Part shown: positions 1-5,540 of the stretch, in pieces
How positions within the stretch are numbered: the first letter of the stretch is position 1
Layout of the letters: the number at the start of each line of letters is the position of its first letter
Assembly (NCBI GenBank): GCA_902490055.1
Contig: CABUCP010000191.1
Coordinates: 1-6,454 of the forward strand
DNA from: an uncultured Klebsiella sp.
GTDB lineage: Bacteria; Pseudomonadota; Gammaproteobacteria; Enterobacterales; Enterobacteriaceae
Length of the DNA stretch: 6,454 nucleotides
Direction of reading: 5' to 3'
Position numbers and translations under genes: made by a program
Notes under the pieces: generated by a model
Seen by the model: the letters and a program-made list of their open reading frames with translations, nothing else
Databases searched by the model: none
What the model was told of the DNA's origin: nothing

Positions 1-1
1 A

Positions 2-28
2 GGCCGGATAAGCGTAGCGCCATCCGGC
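2..28. repeat. REP-type palindromic element downstream of ettA
   Basis: An imperfect palindrome: GCCGGAT (3-9) pairs with ATCCGGC (22-28). Inside it GCG (12-14) can pair with CGC (18-20) around a three-base loop. The arms and the preceding AGG match the enterobacterial REP consensus as I remember it (GCCGGAT...ATCCGGC flanked by a GTAGG/CCTAC end), so the element probably begins just left of the window. It lies 9 bp past the ettA stop codon, the usual extragenic 3' location for REPs. In E. coli the next gene on the left is nadR, convergent with ettA; that gene is not visible here. The likely role is 3' mRNA stabilisation or termination support. There is no T-run, so it is not a classical intrinsic terminator. 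Confidence 0.75.
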
Positions 29-37
29 ATTTACAGA

Positions 38-1705
38 TTACTTGGCGATACGTTTGTACTTGATACGCTTCGGCTCCAGGGCATCGGCGCCGAGGGTGCG
101 TTTCTTGTACTCTTCGTATTCGGTAAAGTTACCTTCGAAGAACTCAACCTTACCTTCATCCTGGTAATCCAGAATGTGGGTCGCGATACGGTCAAGGAAC
201 CAACGGTCGTGCGAGATAACCATGGCGCAGCCCGGGAATTCCAGCAGGGCGTTTTCCAGCGCGCGCAGGGTTTCGATATCCAGGTCGTTGGTCGGTTCAT
301 CGAGCAGCAGTACGTTCCCACCGACCTGCAGCAGTTTCGCCAGATGCAGACGACCACGCTCACCGCCGGACAGTTCACCAACGCGTTTGCCCTGGTCGAC
401 GCCTTTAAAGTTAAAGCGGCCAACGTAGGCGCGGCTTGGCATCTCGGTATTGCCGATCTTCATGATATCCAGGCCGCCGGACACTTCTTCCCATACCGTC
501 TTGCTGTTGTCCATCGCGTCGCGGAACTGATCGACGGAGGCCAGCTTAACGGTTTCACCCAGCGTGATGGTGCCGGAATCAGGCTGTTCCTGGCCGGACA
601 TCATGCGGAAGAGGGTGGATTTACCCGCGCCGTTCGGGCCGATGATGCCGACGATGGCGCCCTTCGGCACTGAGAAGCTCAGATCGTCGATCAGCAGACG
701 GTCGCCGTAGGATTTACGCAGATTGCTGACTTCCAGAACTTTATCGCCCAGACGCGCTCCTGGCGGAATGAACAGTTCGTTGGTCTCGTTACGTTTCTGG
801 TATTCGACGTTGTTAAGCTCTTCAAAGCGCGCCAGACGGGCTTTGCCCTTAGACTGACGGCCTTTCGCGCCCTGGCGAACCCACTCGAGTTCTTTCTCGA
901 TAGATTTGCGGCGCGCGGCTTCCTGAGACGCTTCCTGCGCCAGGCGCTGATCTTTCTGCTCCAGCCAGGAAGAGTAGTTACCTTCCCACGGAATACCTTC
1001 GCCGCGGTCAAGTTCGAGGATCCAACCGGCGACGTTATCGAGGAAGTAACGGTCGTGGGTAATCGCCACGACGGTACCTTCGAAGTCATGCAGGAAGCGT
1101 TCCAGCCAGGCGACGGATTCGGCATCCAGGTGGTTCGTCGGTTCGTCGAGCAGCAGCATGTCTGGCTTTTCCAGCAGCAGGCGGCACAGCGCGACGCGGC
1201 GGCGTTCACCACCGGAAAGATTAGCGATTTTCGCATCCCAGTCCGGCAGGCGCAGAGCGTCAGCCGCGCGTTCCAGCTGCACGTTCAGGTTGTGACCGTC
1301 GTGCGCCTGGATAATCTCTTCGAACTTGCCCTGTTGCGCGGCAAGCTTATCGAAGTCCGCATCCGGCTCGGCATATTTGGCATAGACTTCGTCCAGGCCT
1401 TTCAGCGCGTTCACCACTTCGGCGACCGCTTCTTCCACGGATTCGCGAACGGTGTGCTCCGGGTTCAGCTGCGGCTCCTGCGGCAGGTAGCCGATTTTGA
1501 GACCAGGCTGCGGACGCGCTTCGCCTTCGATCTCGGTATCGATACCGGCCATGATGCGCAGCAGGGTAGACTTACCAGCGCCGTTGAGGCCGAGAACGCC
1601 AATTTTTGCGCCAGGGAAGAAGCTGAGGGAGATATTTTTTAAAATATGACGTTTCGGCGGAACCACTTTGCCGACACGATGCATGGTATAAACGAATTGA
1701 GCCAC
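38..1705 (-). CDS. ettA: Energy-dependent translational throttle protein EttA (ABC-F ATPase)
   Basis: Cytoplasmic ABC-F ATPase of 555 aa, nearly identical along its length to E. coli EttA (formerly YjjK). EttA binds the ribosomal E site and, depending on the ATP/ADP ratio, restrains or permits formation of the first peptide bonds. Visible in the sequence: domain 1 has Walker A G39-T47 (GLNGAGKST), Q-loop near 74-76, signature LSGGE 163-167, Walker B with catalytic E188 and switch H218. Domain 2 has Walker A G356-T364, signature 445-449, catalytic E470 and H499. E188 and E470 are the two residues changed in the known E. coli EQ2 trapping mutant. The arm insertion lies near 95-139, and the basic linker that contacts P-site tRNA lies near 242-322. 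There is no membrane segment, as expected for ABC-F. The start is GTG (1703-1705), chosen because the N-terminus MAQFVYTMHR matches E. coli and an AGAGG sits upstream. It is transcribed divergently from slt. All catalytic motifs are intact. Confidence 0.98.
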   Translation of the reverse strand: MAQFVYTMHRVGKVVPPKRHILKNISLSFFPGAKIGVLGLNGAGKSTLLRIMAGIDTEIEGEARPQPGLKIGYLPQEPQLNPEHTVRESVEEAVAEVVNALKGLDEVYAKYAEPDADFDKLAAQQGKFEEIIQAHDGHNLNVQLERAADALRLPDWDAKIANLSGGERRRVALCRLLLEKPDMLLLDEPTNHLDAESVAWLERFLHDFEGTVVAITHDRYFLDNVAGWILELDRGEGIPWEGNYSSWLEQKDQRLAQEASQEAARRKSIEKELEWVRQGAKGRQSKGKARLARFEELNNVEYQKRNETNELFIPPGARLGDKVLEVSNLRKSYGDRLLIDDLSFSVPKGAIVGIIGPNGAGKSTLFRMMSGQEQPDSGTITLGETVKLASVDQFRDAMDNSKTVWEEVSGGLDIMKIGNTEMPSRAYVGRFNFKGVDQGKRVGELSGGERGRLHLAKLLQVGGNVLLLDEPTNDLDIETLRALENALLEFPGCAMVISHDRWFLDRIATHILDYQDEGKVEFFEGNFTEYEEYKKRTLGADALEPKRIKYKRIAK

Positions 1706-1710
1706 GTTGG

Positions 1711-1753
1711 ACTTCGCCTCTTTCTATTCTGATAGATAGTTCAAAGGCGAAGT
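1711..1753 (-). repeat. Inverted repeat in the ettA leader, overlapping its ribosome-binding site
   Basis: ACTTCGCCT (1711-1719) and AGGCGAAGT (1745-1753) are perfect 9-bp inverted copies separated by 25 bases. In an ettA mRNA that included both arms, the stem would pair bases of the Shine-Dalgarno region. However, a possible -10 hexamer (1751-1756) overlaps the distal arm, and a transcript from it would start inside the spacer and lack that arm. In that case the repeat could only act as DNA. The repeat itself is seen directly; either role is inference. Confidence 0.6.
1717..1721 (-). promoter_or_regulatory. Ribosome-binding site of ettA (AGAGG)
   Basis: On the minus strand, AGAGG precedes the GTG start of ettA by 11 bases, slightly more than the ideal distance. 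The overlapping AGGCG (1715-1719) gives a shorter spacing. The site supports GTG at 1703-1705 as the start. Its AGG part lies inside an inverted repeat (1711-1719 with 1745-1753), which may matter for access by the ribosome. Confidence 0.6.
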
Positions 1754-1780
1754 GTAGCCTTTTTCGCGCTTTAATCCCAG
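1751..1780 (-). promoter_or_regulatory. Possible weak sigma-70 promoter for ettA
   Basis: On the minus strand TACACT (1756-1751) matches four of six -10 consensus bases, including the important TA and final T. CTGGGA (1780-1775) lies 18 bp upstream but matches the -35 consensus at only three positions. Transcription would start near 1744, giving a leader of roughly 40 nt. The match is weak, and other starts in this 220-bp gap are possible. Confidence 0.3.
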
Positions 1781-1881
1781 CGAGGCGACAGGATTCACAG
1801 AAGCGTAAAAAAATGTTCAGGACATGGCGCATTTAGCGTTGTCTGATTAGCATATCTAAGCAACACCCTGATTTTTTTGAA

Positions 1882-1908
1882 GCGGCACGACGCCGCAGTG
1901 GTGCACCA
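1882..1908 (+). repeat. Two adjacent inverted repeats in the slt leader
   Basis: GCGGC (1882-1886) and GCCGC (1892-1896) form a 5-bp GC stem with loop ACGAC. Two bases later comes the perfect 10-bp palindrome TGGTGCACCA (1899-1908), which ends four bases before the slt ribosome-binding site. The T7 run lies before the hairpin on this strand rather than after it, so this is not an intrinsic terminator for slt-strand transcripts. On the other strand the hairpin is followed by A residues. A protein-binding site or a leader RNA structure is possible; neither is shown. Confidence 0.5.
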
Positions 1909-1912
1909 AACT

Positions 1913-1918
1913 AGAGGA
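1913..1918 (+). promoter_or_regulatory. Ribosome-binding site of slt (AGAGGA)
   Basis: AGAGGA is a strong Shine-Dalgarno match seven bases before the GTG at 1926. It fixes the slt start at this non-ATG codon, which also yields the expected signal peptide. Confidence 0.8.
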
Positions 1919-1925
1919 AGAGCTT

Positions 1926-3863
1926 GTGGAAAAAGCCAAAACTACGGCATGGCGTCTTCTGGCTGCCGGCGTGAGTCTGCTGACGTTAAGCCAGCTGGCG
2001 CATGCGGATTCACTGGATGAACAGCGCAGCCGCTATGCTCAAATTAAACAAGCGTGGGACAGCCGCCAGATGGATGTCGTCAATCAGCTGATGCCTACGC
2101 TTAGCAGCTATCCGCTGTACCCCTACCTGCAATACCGGCAAATCACCGACGATCTGATGAACCAGCCGCCGCTGGTGGTCACCAATTTCATTGCCGCGAA
2201 CCCTACGCTACCGGCGGCGCGGACGTTGAAATCGCGCTTTGTTAATGAGCTGGCGCGGCGCACCGACTGGCGCGGCTTACTGGCGTTCAGCCCGGATAAA
2301 CCGGCGACAACCGAAGCGCAGTGTAACTACTACTACGCCAAACTCAGCGTTGGCCAGTCACAAGAAGCGTGGAGCGGGGCGAAAGATCTGTGGCTGACCG
2401 GCAAAAGCCAGCCAAATGCCTGCGATCCGCTGTTCAGCGCGTGGCGCGATTCAGGCCAGCAAGATCCGCTGGCCTATCTTGAAAGGATCCGCCTGGCGAT
2501 GAAAGCCGGTAACACCAGCCTGGTCAGAGTTCTCGCCCAGCAGATGCCGTCAAATTATCAAAGCATCTCTTCGGCAGTGGTGGCGCTGGCTAACGATCCC
2601 AATAGCGTGATGACCTTCGCCCGTACCACCGGGGCGACCGATTTTACCCGCCAGATGGCGGCGGTGGCTTTTGCCAGCGTTGCGCGTCAGGATGTGGAAA
2701 ACGCCCGTCTGATGATCCCATCGCTGGTGCAGGCGCAGCAGTTGAATGACGATCAAACCCAGGAACTGCGCGATATCGTCGCCTGGCGTTTGATGGGTAC
2801 CGATGTAACCGAAGAGCAAGCGGAGTGGCGCGATGATGCCATCATGCGTTCGCAATCAACCTCGCTGGTGGAACGTCGGGTACGTATGGCGCTGGGTAAT
2901 GGCGATCGCCATGGCCTGAATACCTGGCTGGCGCGTCTGCCGATGGAGGCGAAAGAGAAAGATGAGTGGCGCTACTGGCAGGCGGATCTGCTGCTGGAGC
3001 GCGGACGCGATGACGAAGCGAAGGCGATCCTGCGCTCTCTGATGCAGCAGCGCGGCTTCTATCCGATGATCGCCGCGCAGCGTTTGGGAGAAGAGTACAC
3101 CTTCCGCATCGATAAAGCTTCCGGCACTCTTGACCCGGCGCTGGCCTCTGGCCCTGAGATGGCGCGCGTTCGTGAACTGATGTACTGGAACATGGACAAT
3201 ACCGCGCGTAGCGAATGGGCGAACCTGGTGAGCAGTCGTAGTAAAGCGCAGCAGGCGCAGCTGGCGCGTTATGCATTCGATCAGCACTGGTGGGATCTGA
3301 GCGTGCAGGCGACGATCGCCGGTAAACTGTGGGATCAACTGGAAGAGCGTTTCCCGCTGGCCTACAACGATCTTTTCGCGCGCTACATTAGCGGCAAGGA
3401 TATCCCGCAGAGCTACGCGATGGCGATCGCGCGTCAGGAGAGCGCCTGGAACCCGAAAGTGCGCTCGCCGGTCGGCGCCAGCGGCTTGATGCAGATTATG
3501 CCGGGCACTGCGACGCATACCGTCAGCATGTTCAGCATCCCCGGCTACAGCGGCCCGTCGCAGCTGTTGGATCCGGACACCAACATCAACATCGGCACCA
3601 GCTATCTGCAGTACGTTTACCAGCAGTTCGGCAATAACCGTATCTATGCTTCCGCGGCCTATAACGCCGGTCCTGGGCGCGTGCGGACCTGGCAACGCAA
3701 TAGCGCCGGGCGCATCGATGCCGTGGCCTTCGTCGAGAGTATTCCGTTCTCGGAAACTCGCGGTTACGTCAAGAACGTCCTCTCCTACGATGCCTATTAC
3801 CGCTACTTTATGGGCAAACAGGATAATTTGCTGAGCGACGCCGAATGGCAACAGCGTTACTGA
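1926..3863 (+). CDS. slt: Soluble lytic murein transglycosylase Slt (Slt70)
   Basis: Periplasmic exo-lytic transglycosylase of 645 aa, the same length as E. coli Slt. It cleaves the MurNAc-GlcNAc bond of peptidoglycan with formation of 1,6-anhydro-MurNAc ends, in wall turnover and recycling. It starts at GTG with a strong AGAGGA site. Residues 1-27 are a Sec signal peptide: K3/K5/R10, a hydrophobic run 11-25, and cleavage after A25-H26-A27, leaving mature Asp28. Residues about 28-475 correspond to the alpha-helical U and L domains that form the ring in the E. coli structure. The C-terminal goose-lysozyme-like catalytic domain starts near 477: catalytic E505 in RQESAWNP (E478 in mature E. coli numbering), GLMQIMPG from 520, and AYNAGPGRV with Y579. 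No catalytic residue is missing. trpR follows in the same orientation after 88 bp but has its own operator. Confidence 0.98.
   Translation: MEKAKTTAWRLLAAGVSLLTLSQLAHADSLDEQRSRYAQIKQAWDSRQMDVVNQLMPTLSSYPLYPYLQYRQITDDLMNQPPLVVTNFIAANPTLPAARTLKSRFVNELARRTDWRGLLAFSPDKPATTEAQCNYYYAKLSVGQSQEAWSGAKDLWLTGKSQPNACDPLFSAWRDSGQQDPLAYLERIRLAMKAGNTSLVRVLAQQMPSNYQSISSAVVALANDPNSVMTFARTTGATDFTRQMAAVAFASVARQDVENARLMIPSLVQAQQLNDDQTQELRDIVAWRLMGTDVTEEQAEWRDDAIMRSQSTSLVERRVRMALGNGDRHGLNTWLARLPMEAKEKDEWRYWQADLLLERGRDDEAKAILRSLMQQRGFYPMIAAQRLGEEYTFRIDKASGTLDPALASGPEMARVRELMYWNMDNTARSEWANLVSSRSKAQQAQLARYAFDQHWWDLSVQATIAGKLWDQLEERFPLAYNDLFARYISGKDIPQSYAMAIARQESAWNPKVRSPVGASGLMQIMPGTATHTVSMFSIPGYSGPSQLLDPDTNINIGTSYLQYVYQQFGNNRIYASAAYNAGPGRVRTWQRNSAGRIDAVAFVESIPFSETRGYVKNVLSYDAYYRYFMGKQDNLLSDAEWQQRY
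2171..2178 (+). other. Chi recombination hotspot octamer
   Basis: The exact octamer GCTGGTGG, the E. coli Chi sequence that alters RecBCD, lies within slt. The match is exact. Activity in this organism is inferred from its enteric relationship, and the codons (Leu-Val-containing) may also favour the sequence by chance. Confidence 0.55.
2864..2871 (+). other. Second Chi recombination hotspot octamer
   Basis: A second exact GCTGGTGG lies in slt about 690 bp after the first and in the same orientation. As above, the sequence is certain and the function is inferred. Confidence 0.55.
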
Positions 3864-3879
3864 TCGTCCGGAAGTATGT

Positions 3880-3905
3880 TATTCTTTGTACTCGTTGAAG
3901 AGTAC
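3880..3905 (+). promoter_or_regulatory. trpR promoter region with TrpR operator (autoregulation)
   Basis: The 18-bp element 3888-3905 has half-sites GTACTC and GAGTAC around six bases. The E. coli trpR operator has the same half-sites at the same distance, and is bound by the TrpR-tryptophan complex to repress its own gene. A poor -10 candidate, TATTCT (3880-3885), lies just before it with only a weak -35 (TTACTG, 3857-3862) overlapping the end of slt. Operator binding would cover the start site. The operator call rests on direct sequence agreement plus position before trpR; the exact promoter hexamers are uncertain. Confidence 0.85.
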
Positions 3906-3909
3906 ATTC

Positions 3910-3933
3910 GACGGGCAGCCTCGGCTGCCCGTC
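3910..3933 (+). repeat. GC-rich hairpin in the trpR leader
   Basis: GACGGGCAGCC (3910-3920) and GGCTGCCCGTC (3923-3933) are perfect 11-bp inverted copies, separated by TC. As RNA this gives at least a 10-bp stem with a CUCG loop. It lies just after the operator and 18 bases before the trpR ATG. There is no U-run after it, so it is not a standard intrinsic terminator. It may shape trpR translation or protect the 3' end of slt messages that read into the gap. Confidence 0.8.
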
Positions 3934-3951
3934 TCAACATGGCGACGTAAC

Positions 3952-4278
3952 ATGACCCAACAATCTCCTTATTCAGCGGCGGTGGCCGAACAACGTCATC
4001 AGGAGTGGCTACGCTTCGTGGCGCTGCTTCAGCAGGCCTACGCCGAGGATCTTCACCTGCCGTTACTGCAGCTGATGCTGACGCCCGACGAGCGCGAGGC
4101 GCTGGGCACCCGGGTGCGCATTATTGAAGAGCTGCTGCGCGGCGAGATGAGCCAGCGCGAGCTGAAAAACGAACTCGGCGCCGGTATCGCTACCATTACC
4201 CGTGGCTCAAATAGCCTGAAATCGGCACCGCCCGAGCTGCGCCAGTGGCTGGAACAGACGCTGCTTACCGATAAATAG
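3952..4278 (+). CDS. trpR: Trp operon repressor TrpR
   Basis: Cytoplasmic dimeric repressor of 108 aa, the usual TrpR length. With L-tryptophan bound it represses the trp operon, aroH, mtr and trpR in E. coli. Residues contacting tryptophan in E. coli are present: T44, R54, R84, G85 and S88. The helix-turn-helix near 66-91 ([20 protein letters not shown]) is unchanged from E. coli, including R69, K72, I79, A80 and T83, so target sites should be conserved. Differences from E. coli lie mostly in the N-terminal third (residues 24-40) and the last ten residues. ATG at 3952 is chosen by homology. The in-frame TTG at 3886 overlaps the operator and is rejected. The Shine-Dalgarno match is weak (GGCG, 3941-3944). 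Its last 14 bp overlap the 3' end of convergent yjjX. Confidence 0.98.
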   Translation: MTQQSPYSAAVAEQRHQEWLRFVALLQQAYAEDLHLPLLQLMLTPDEREALGTRVRIIEELLRGEMSQRELKNELGAGIATITRGSNSLKSAPPELRQWLEQTLLTDK

Positions 4279-4780
4279 CGTTATGGAAGGGGCTTAGCGC
4301 CAGCACAACCGCCTGATGGTAGACGCTGCTGCGCGTTAGCTTACCGCCGGTAAAGACGCCGATAGCGCCTTCTTTGCGGCCAATCTGATCGATACCGGTA
4401 TGCTGCGACATCACCGGCCCCAGCGCTTCTCCGGCGCGTACCTGCGCCAGAATCACTTCCGGTAGCGGCAACGTTGCCGAGCGCGCTTCGCCGCGCTGAT
4501 GCCGGTCTTCAATCACCACCCAGCTAAAGGTGCTGCCTTCATCGATTCCGGCTTCGATTGCCACCCAAAAATCGGCTGCCGGCTGCGCAAGCCGGGCGTT
4601 GGCAACGCGATTTCGTGCGCCAGCCCGCGTTTCCTCGCTGCCGAAGGGCTGTTCCGGCACGCCGCTCTCGACGGCGACGGACTCAATGTGGCAGGATCCT
4701 TCGCCGAAGATCTCGTTAAAAGCCTGCAGAATTGCCTGAATTTTGGCGGGATTAGTGGTAGCTGAGACAACATGGTGCAT
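4265..4780 (-). CDS. yjjX: Inosine/xanthosine triphosphatase YjjX (non-canonical purine NTP phosphatase)
   Basis: Cytoplasmic phosphatase of 171 aa, close to the usual family length of about 170. The family (YjjX/NTPase_I-T) hydrolyses ITP and XTP to the diphosphates, probably clearing deaminated purine nucleotides before they reach nucleic acids. Conserved segments seen here: TTNPAK near 8-13, the [11 protein letters not shown] block 48-58, [10 protein letters not shown] 71-80, the [12 protein letters not shown] block 96-107, and [17 protein letters not shown] 134-150. ATG at 4778-4780 is chosen because MHxVVxATTNPAK matches E. coli; a TTG two codons upstream (4784-4786) would add only Met-Ile. 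The Shine-Dalgarno signal is weak (TGAG, about ten bases upstream). From memory, the E. coli protein ends slightly later than the HNAIYR seen here. The 3' end overlaps trpR by 14 bp in the convergent direction, and the gene is divergent from gpmB. Confidence 0.95.
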   Translation of the reverse strand: MHHVVSATTNPAKIQAILQAFNEIFGEGSCHIESVAVESGVPEQPFGSEETRAGARNRVANARLAQPAADFWVAIEAGIDEGSTFSWVVIEDRHQRGEARSATLPLPEVILAQVRAGEALGPVMSQHTGIDQIGRKEGAIGVFTGGKLTRSSVYHQAVVLALSPFHNAIYR

Positions 4781-4892
4781 AATCAAACAACTCAGAATTA
4801 ATTAACGTCATCGCAGTATACTCCAAATCATTGTGACGGCAGGCGAAAACGCCTCCCGACAATTGATGAAGGGTTCAGAACGGAAAATAAGC
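4781..4892. promoter_or_regulatory. Divergent intergenic region yjjX / gpmB with symmetric -10 element
   Basis: The 8-bp palindrome AGTATACT (4815-4822) supplies TATACT, five of six -10 consensus bases, on the plus strand at 4817-4822 and on the minus strand at 4820-4815. Plus-strand transcription would begin near 4829-4830 and minus-strand near 4808, giving leaders of roughly 63 nt for gpmB and 28 nt for yjjX. No good -35 or extended -10 is present in either direction, so the promoter calls are tentative. An AT-rich stretch with TTAATTAA (4798-4805) lies on the yjjX side. Confidence 0.4.
4830..4863 (+). repeat. Long imperfect hairpin in the gpmB leader
   Basis: A 34-nt stem-loop can be read directly. 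ATTGT (4830-4834) pairs with ACAAT (4859-4863). After a two-base GA bulge, CGG (4837-4839) pairs with CCG (4856-4858). After one C-C mismatch, AGGCG (4841-4845) pairs with CGCCT (4850-4854) around an AAAA loop. That is 13 base pairs in all. It starts about where transcription from the -10 at 4817 would begin, so it may form the 5' end of gpmB mRNA. It is followed by TGATGAAG rather than a T-run, so it does not resemble a terminator. Confidence 0.65.
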
Positions 4893-5540
4893 ATGTTACA
4901 GGTATACCTTGTTCGCCACGGTGAAACGCAGTGGAACGCCGAGCGACGTATTCAAGGCCAGTCCGATAGTCCGCTGACCGCCCACGGTGAGCGCCAGGCA
5001 TGGCAGGTTGGCGAGCGCGCCAGAACGCTGGGGATCACCCATATTATCGCCAGCGACCTTGGGCGTACCCGCCGCACAGCCGAAATTATTGCCGAAGCCT
5101 GCGGCTGCGGCGTGGTGACCGATTCGCGCCTGCGCGAGCTGGATATGGGCGTGCTGGAGAAACGCCATATTGACTCGCTTAGCGAGGAAGAAGAGGGCTG
5201 GCGCCGTCAGTTAGTCAACGGCACGCCGGACGGACGCATTCCGCAGGGTGAATCGATGCAGGAACTGAGCGAGCGTATGCGCGCGGCGCTCTCTTCTTGT
5301 CTGGAACTGCCGGCCGGTAGTCGACCGCTGCTGGTGAGTCACGGAATGGCGCTGGGCTGTCTGGTGAGTACGATCCTCGGGCTGCCTGCCTATGCGGAGC
5401 GTCGCCTGCGTCTGCGCAACTGTTCGATTTCGCGCGTTGATTACCAGCAGAGCCCGTGGCTGGCATCTGGATGGGTCGTGGAGACCGCGGGGGATGTTTC
5501 ACATCTCGATGCCCCCGCGATGGACGAACTGCAGCGTTAA
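4893..5540 (+). CDS. gpmB: Histidine-phosphatase family protein GpmB/YtjC (annotated phosphoglycerate mutase, probable phosphatase)
   Basis: Cytoplasmic protein of 215 aa, the same length as E. coli YtjC/GpmB. It belongs to the histidine phosphatase superfamily (phosphoglycerate mutase-like): RHG motif at 8-10 with phospho-accepting H9, R58 in SDLGRTRRT, acid/base E82 in RLREL, and second histidine H150 in VSHG. All core residues are present. The name gpmB implies phosphoglycerate mutase, but as I recall the E. coli protein is regarded as a phosphatase of uncertain physiological substrate; the sequence cannot decide. ATG at 4893 is chosen from the MLQVYLVRHGETQWN start shared with E. coli and a modest GGA site at 4882-4884. 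In-frame GTG at 4833 and ATG at 4866 lie in or just after the leader hairpin and lack a ribosome-binding site. The TAA stop overlaps the rob stop in the convergent direction. Confidence 0.94.
   Translation: MLQVYLVRHGETQWNAERRIQGQSDSPLTAHGERQAWQVGERARTLGITHIIASDLGRTRRTAEIIAEACGCGVVTDSRLRELDMGVLEKRHIDSLSEEEEGWRRQLVNGTPDGRIPQGESMQELSERMRAALSSCLELPAGSRPLLVSHGMALGCLVSTILGLPAYAERRLRLRNCSISRVDYQQSPWLASGWVVETAGDVSHLDAPAMDELQR

Larger units (their letters stand above)
1706..1925. promoter_or_regulatory. Divergent intergenic region between ettA and slt
   Basis: This 220-bp gap must hold the promoters of both divergent genes. It contains the ettA leader repeat, an imperfect palindrome ATGTTC-A-GGACAT (1813-1825, one T-G wobble), a short hairpin TTAG-CATAT-CTAA (1847-1859), a T7 run (1872-1878), and two closely spaced inverted repeats just before the slt start. 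I could not pick a convincing -35/-10 pair for slt by eye. No small ORF with a good ribosome-binding site and no RNA gene was recognised. Confidence 0.6.

Noticed and set aside
176..673. 165-residue open frame antisense to ettA
   Set aside because: Same explanation: a shadow of the biased codons of ettA on the opposite strand, with composition unlike a real protein.
1055..1642. 195-residue open frame antisense to ettA
   Set aside because: It mirrors the conserved ABC motifs of ettA read backwards and has no independent start signal.
1632..1647. AT-rich palindrome ATATTTT-TT-AAAATAT
   Set aside because: It lies inside the ettA coding sequence and encodes conserved residues (around ILKNIS), so it is explained by the protein. 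It is not a terminator for a known upstream transcript.
1872..1896. T7 run next to a GC hairpin as an intrinsic terminator between ettA and slt
   Set aside because: On the plus strand the T-run comes before the hairpin, and on the minus strand the hairpin is followed by A residues, so neither direction has the hairpin-then-U order.
2856..3851. 331-residue open frame antisense to slt
   Set aside because: It is rich in Arg, His and Ala, has no recognisable domain or ribosome-binding site, and lies opposite an intact, conserved gene. GC-rich codon bias readily opens such antisense frames.
3910..3933. Reading the trpR leader hairpin as an intrinsic terminator of slt
   Set aside because: The stem is strong, but the bases after it (TCAACATGG) contain no T-run, so the standard terminator pattern is absent.
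3886..3951. Upstream TTG start that would extend TrpR by 22 residues
   Set aside because: It lies within the promoter/operator and hairpin region, has no ribosome-binding site, and would give a non-family N-terminus. ATG at 3952 gives the exact 108-aa family length.
4781..4786. TTG start two codons before the chosen yjjX ATG
   Set aside because: It adds only Met-Ile, uses a rare start codon, and the family N-terminus begins at the ATG at 4778-4780.
4833..4892. Upstream starts (GTG 4833, ATG 4866) for gpmB
   Set aside because: They lie in or just after the leader hairpin without a ribosome-binding site. ATG at 4893 gives the 215-aa protein beginning at the conserved MLQVYLVRHGE.
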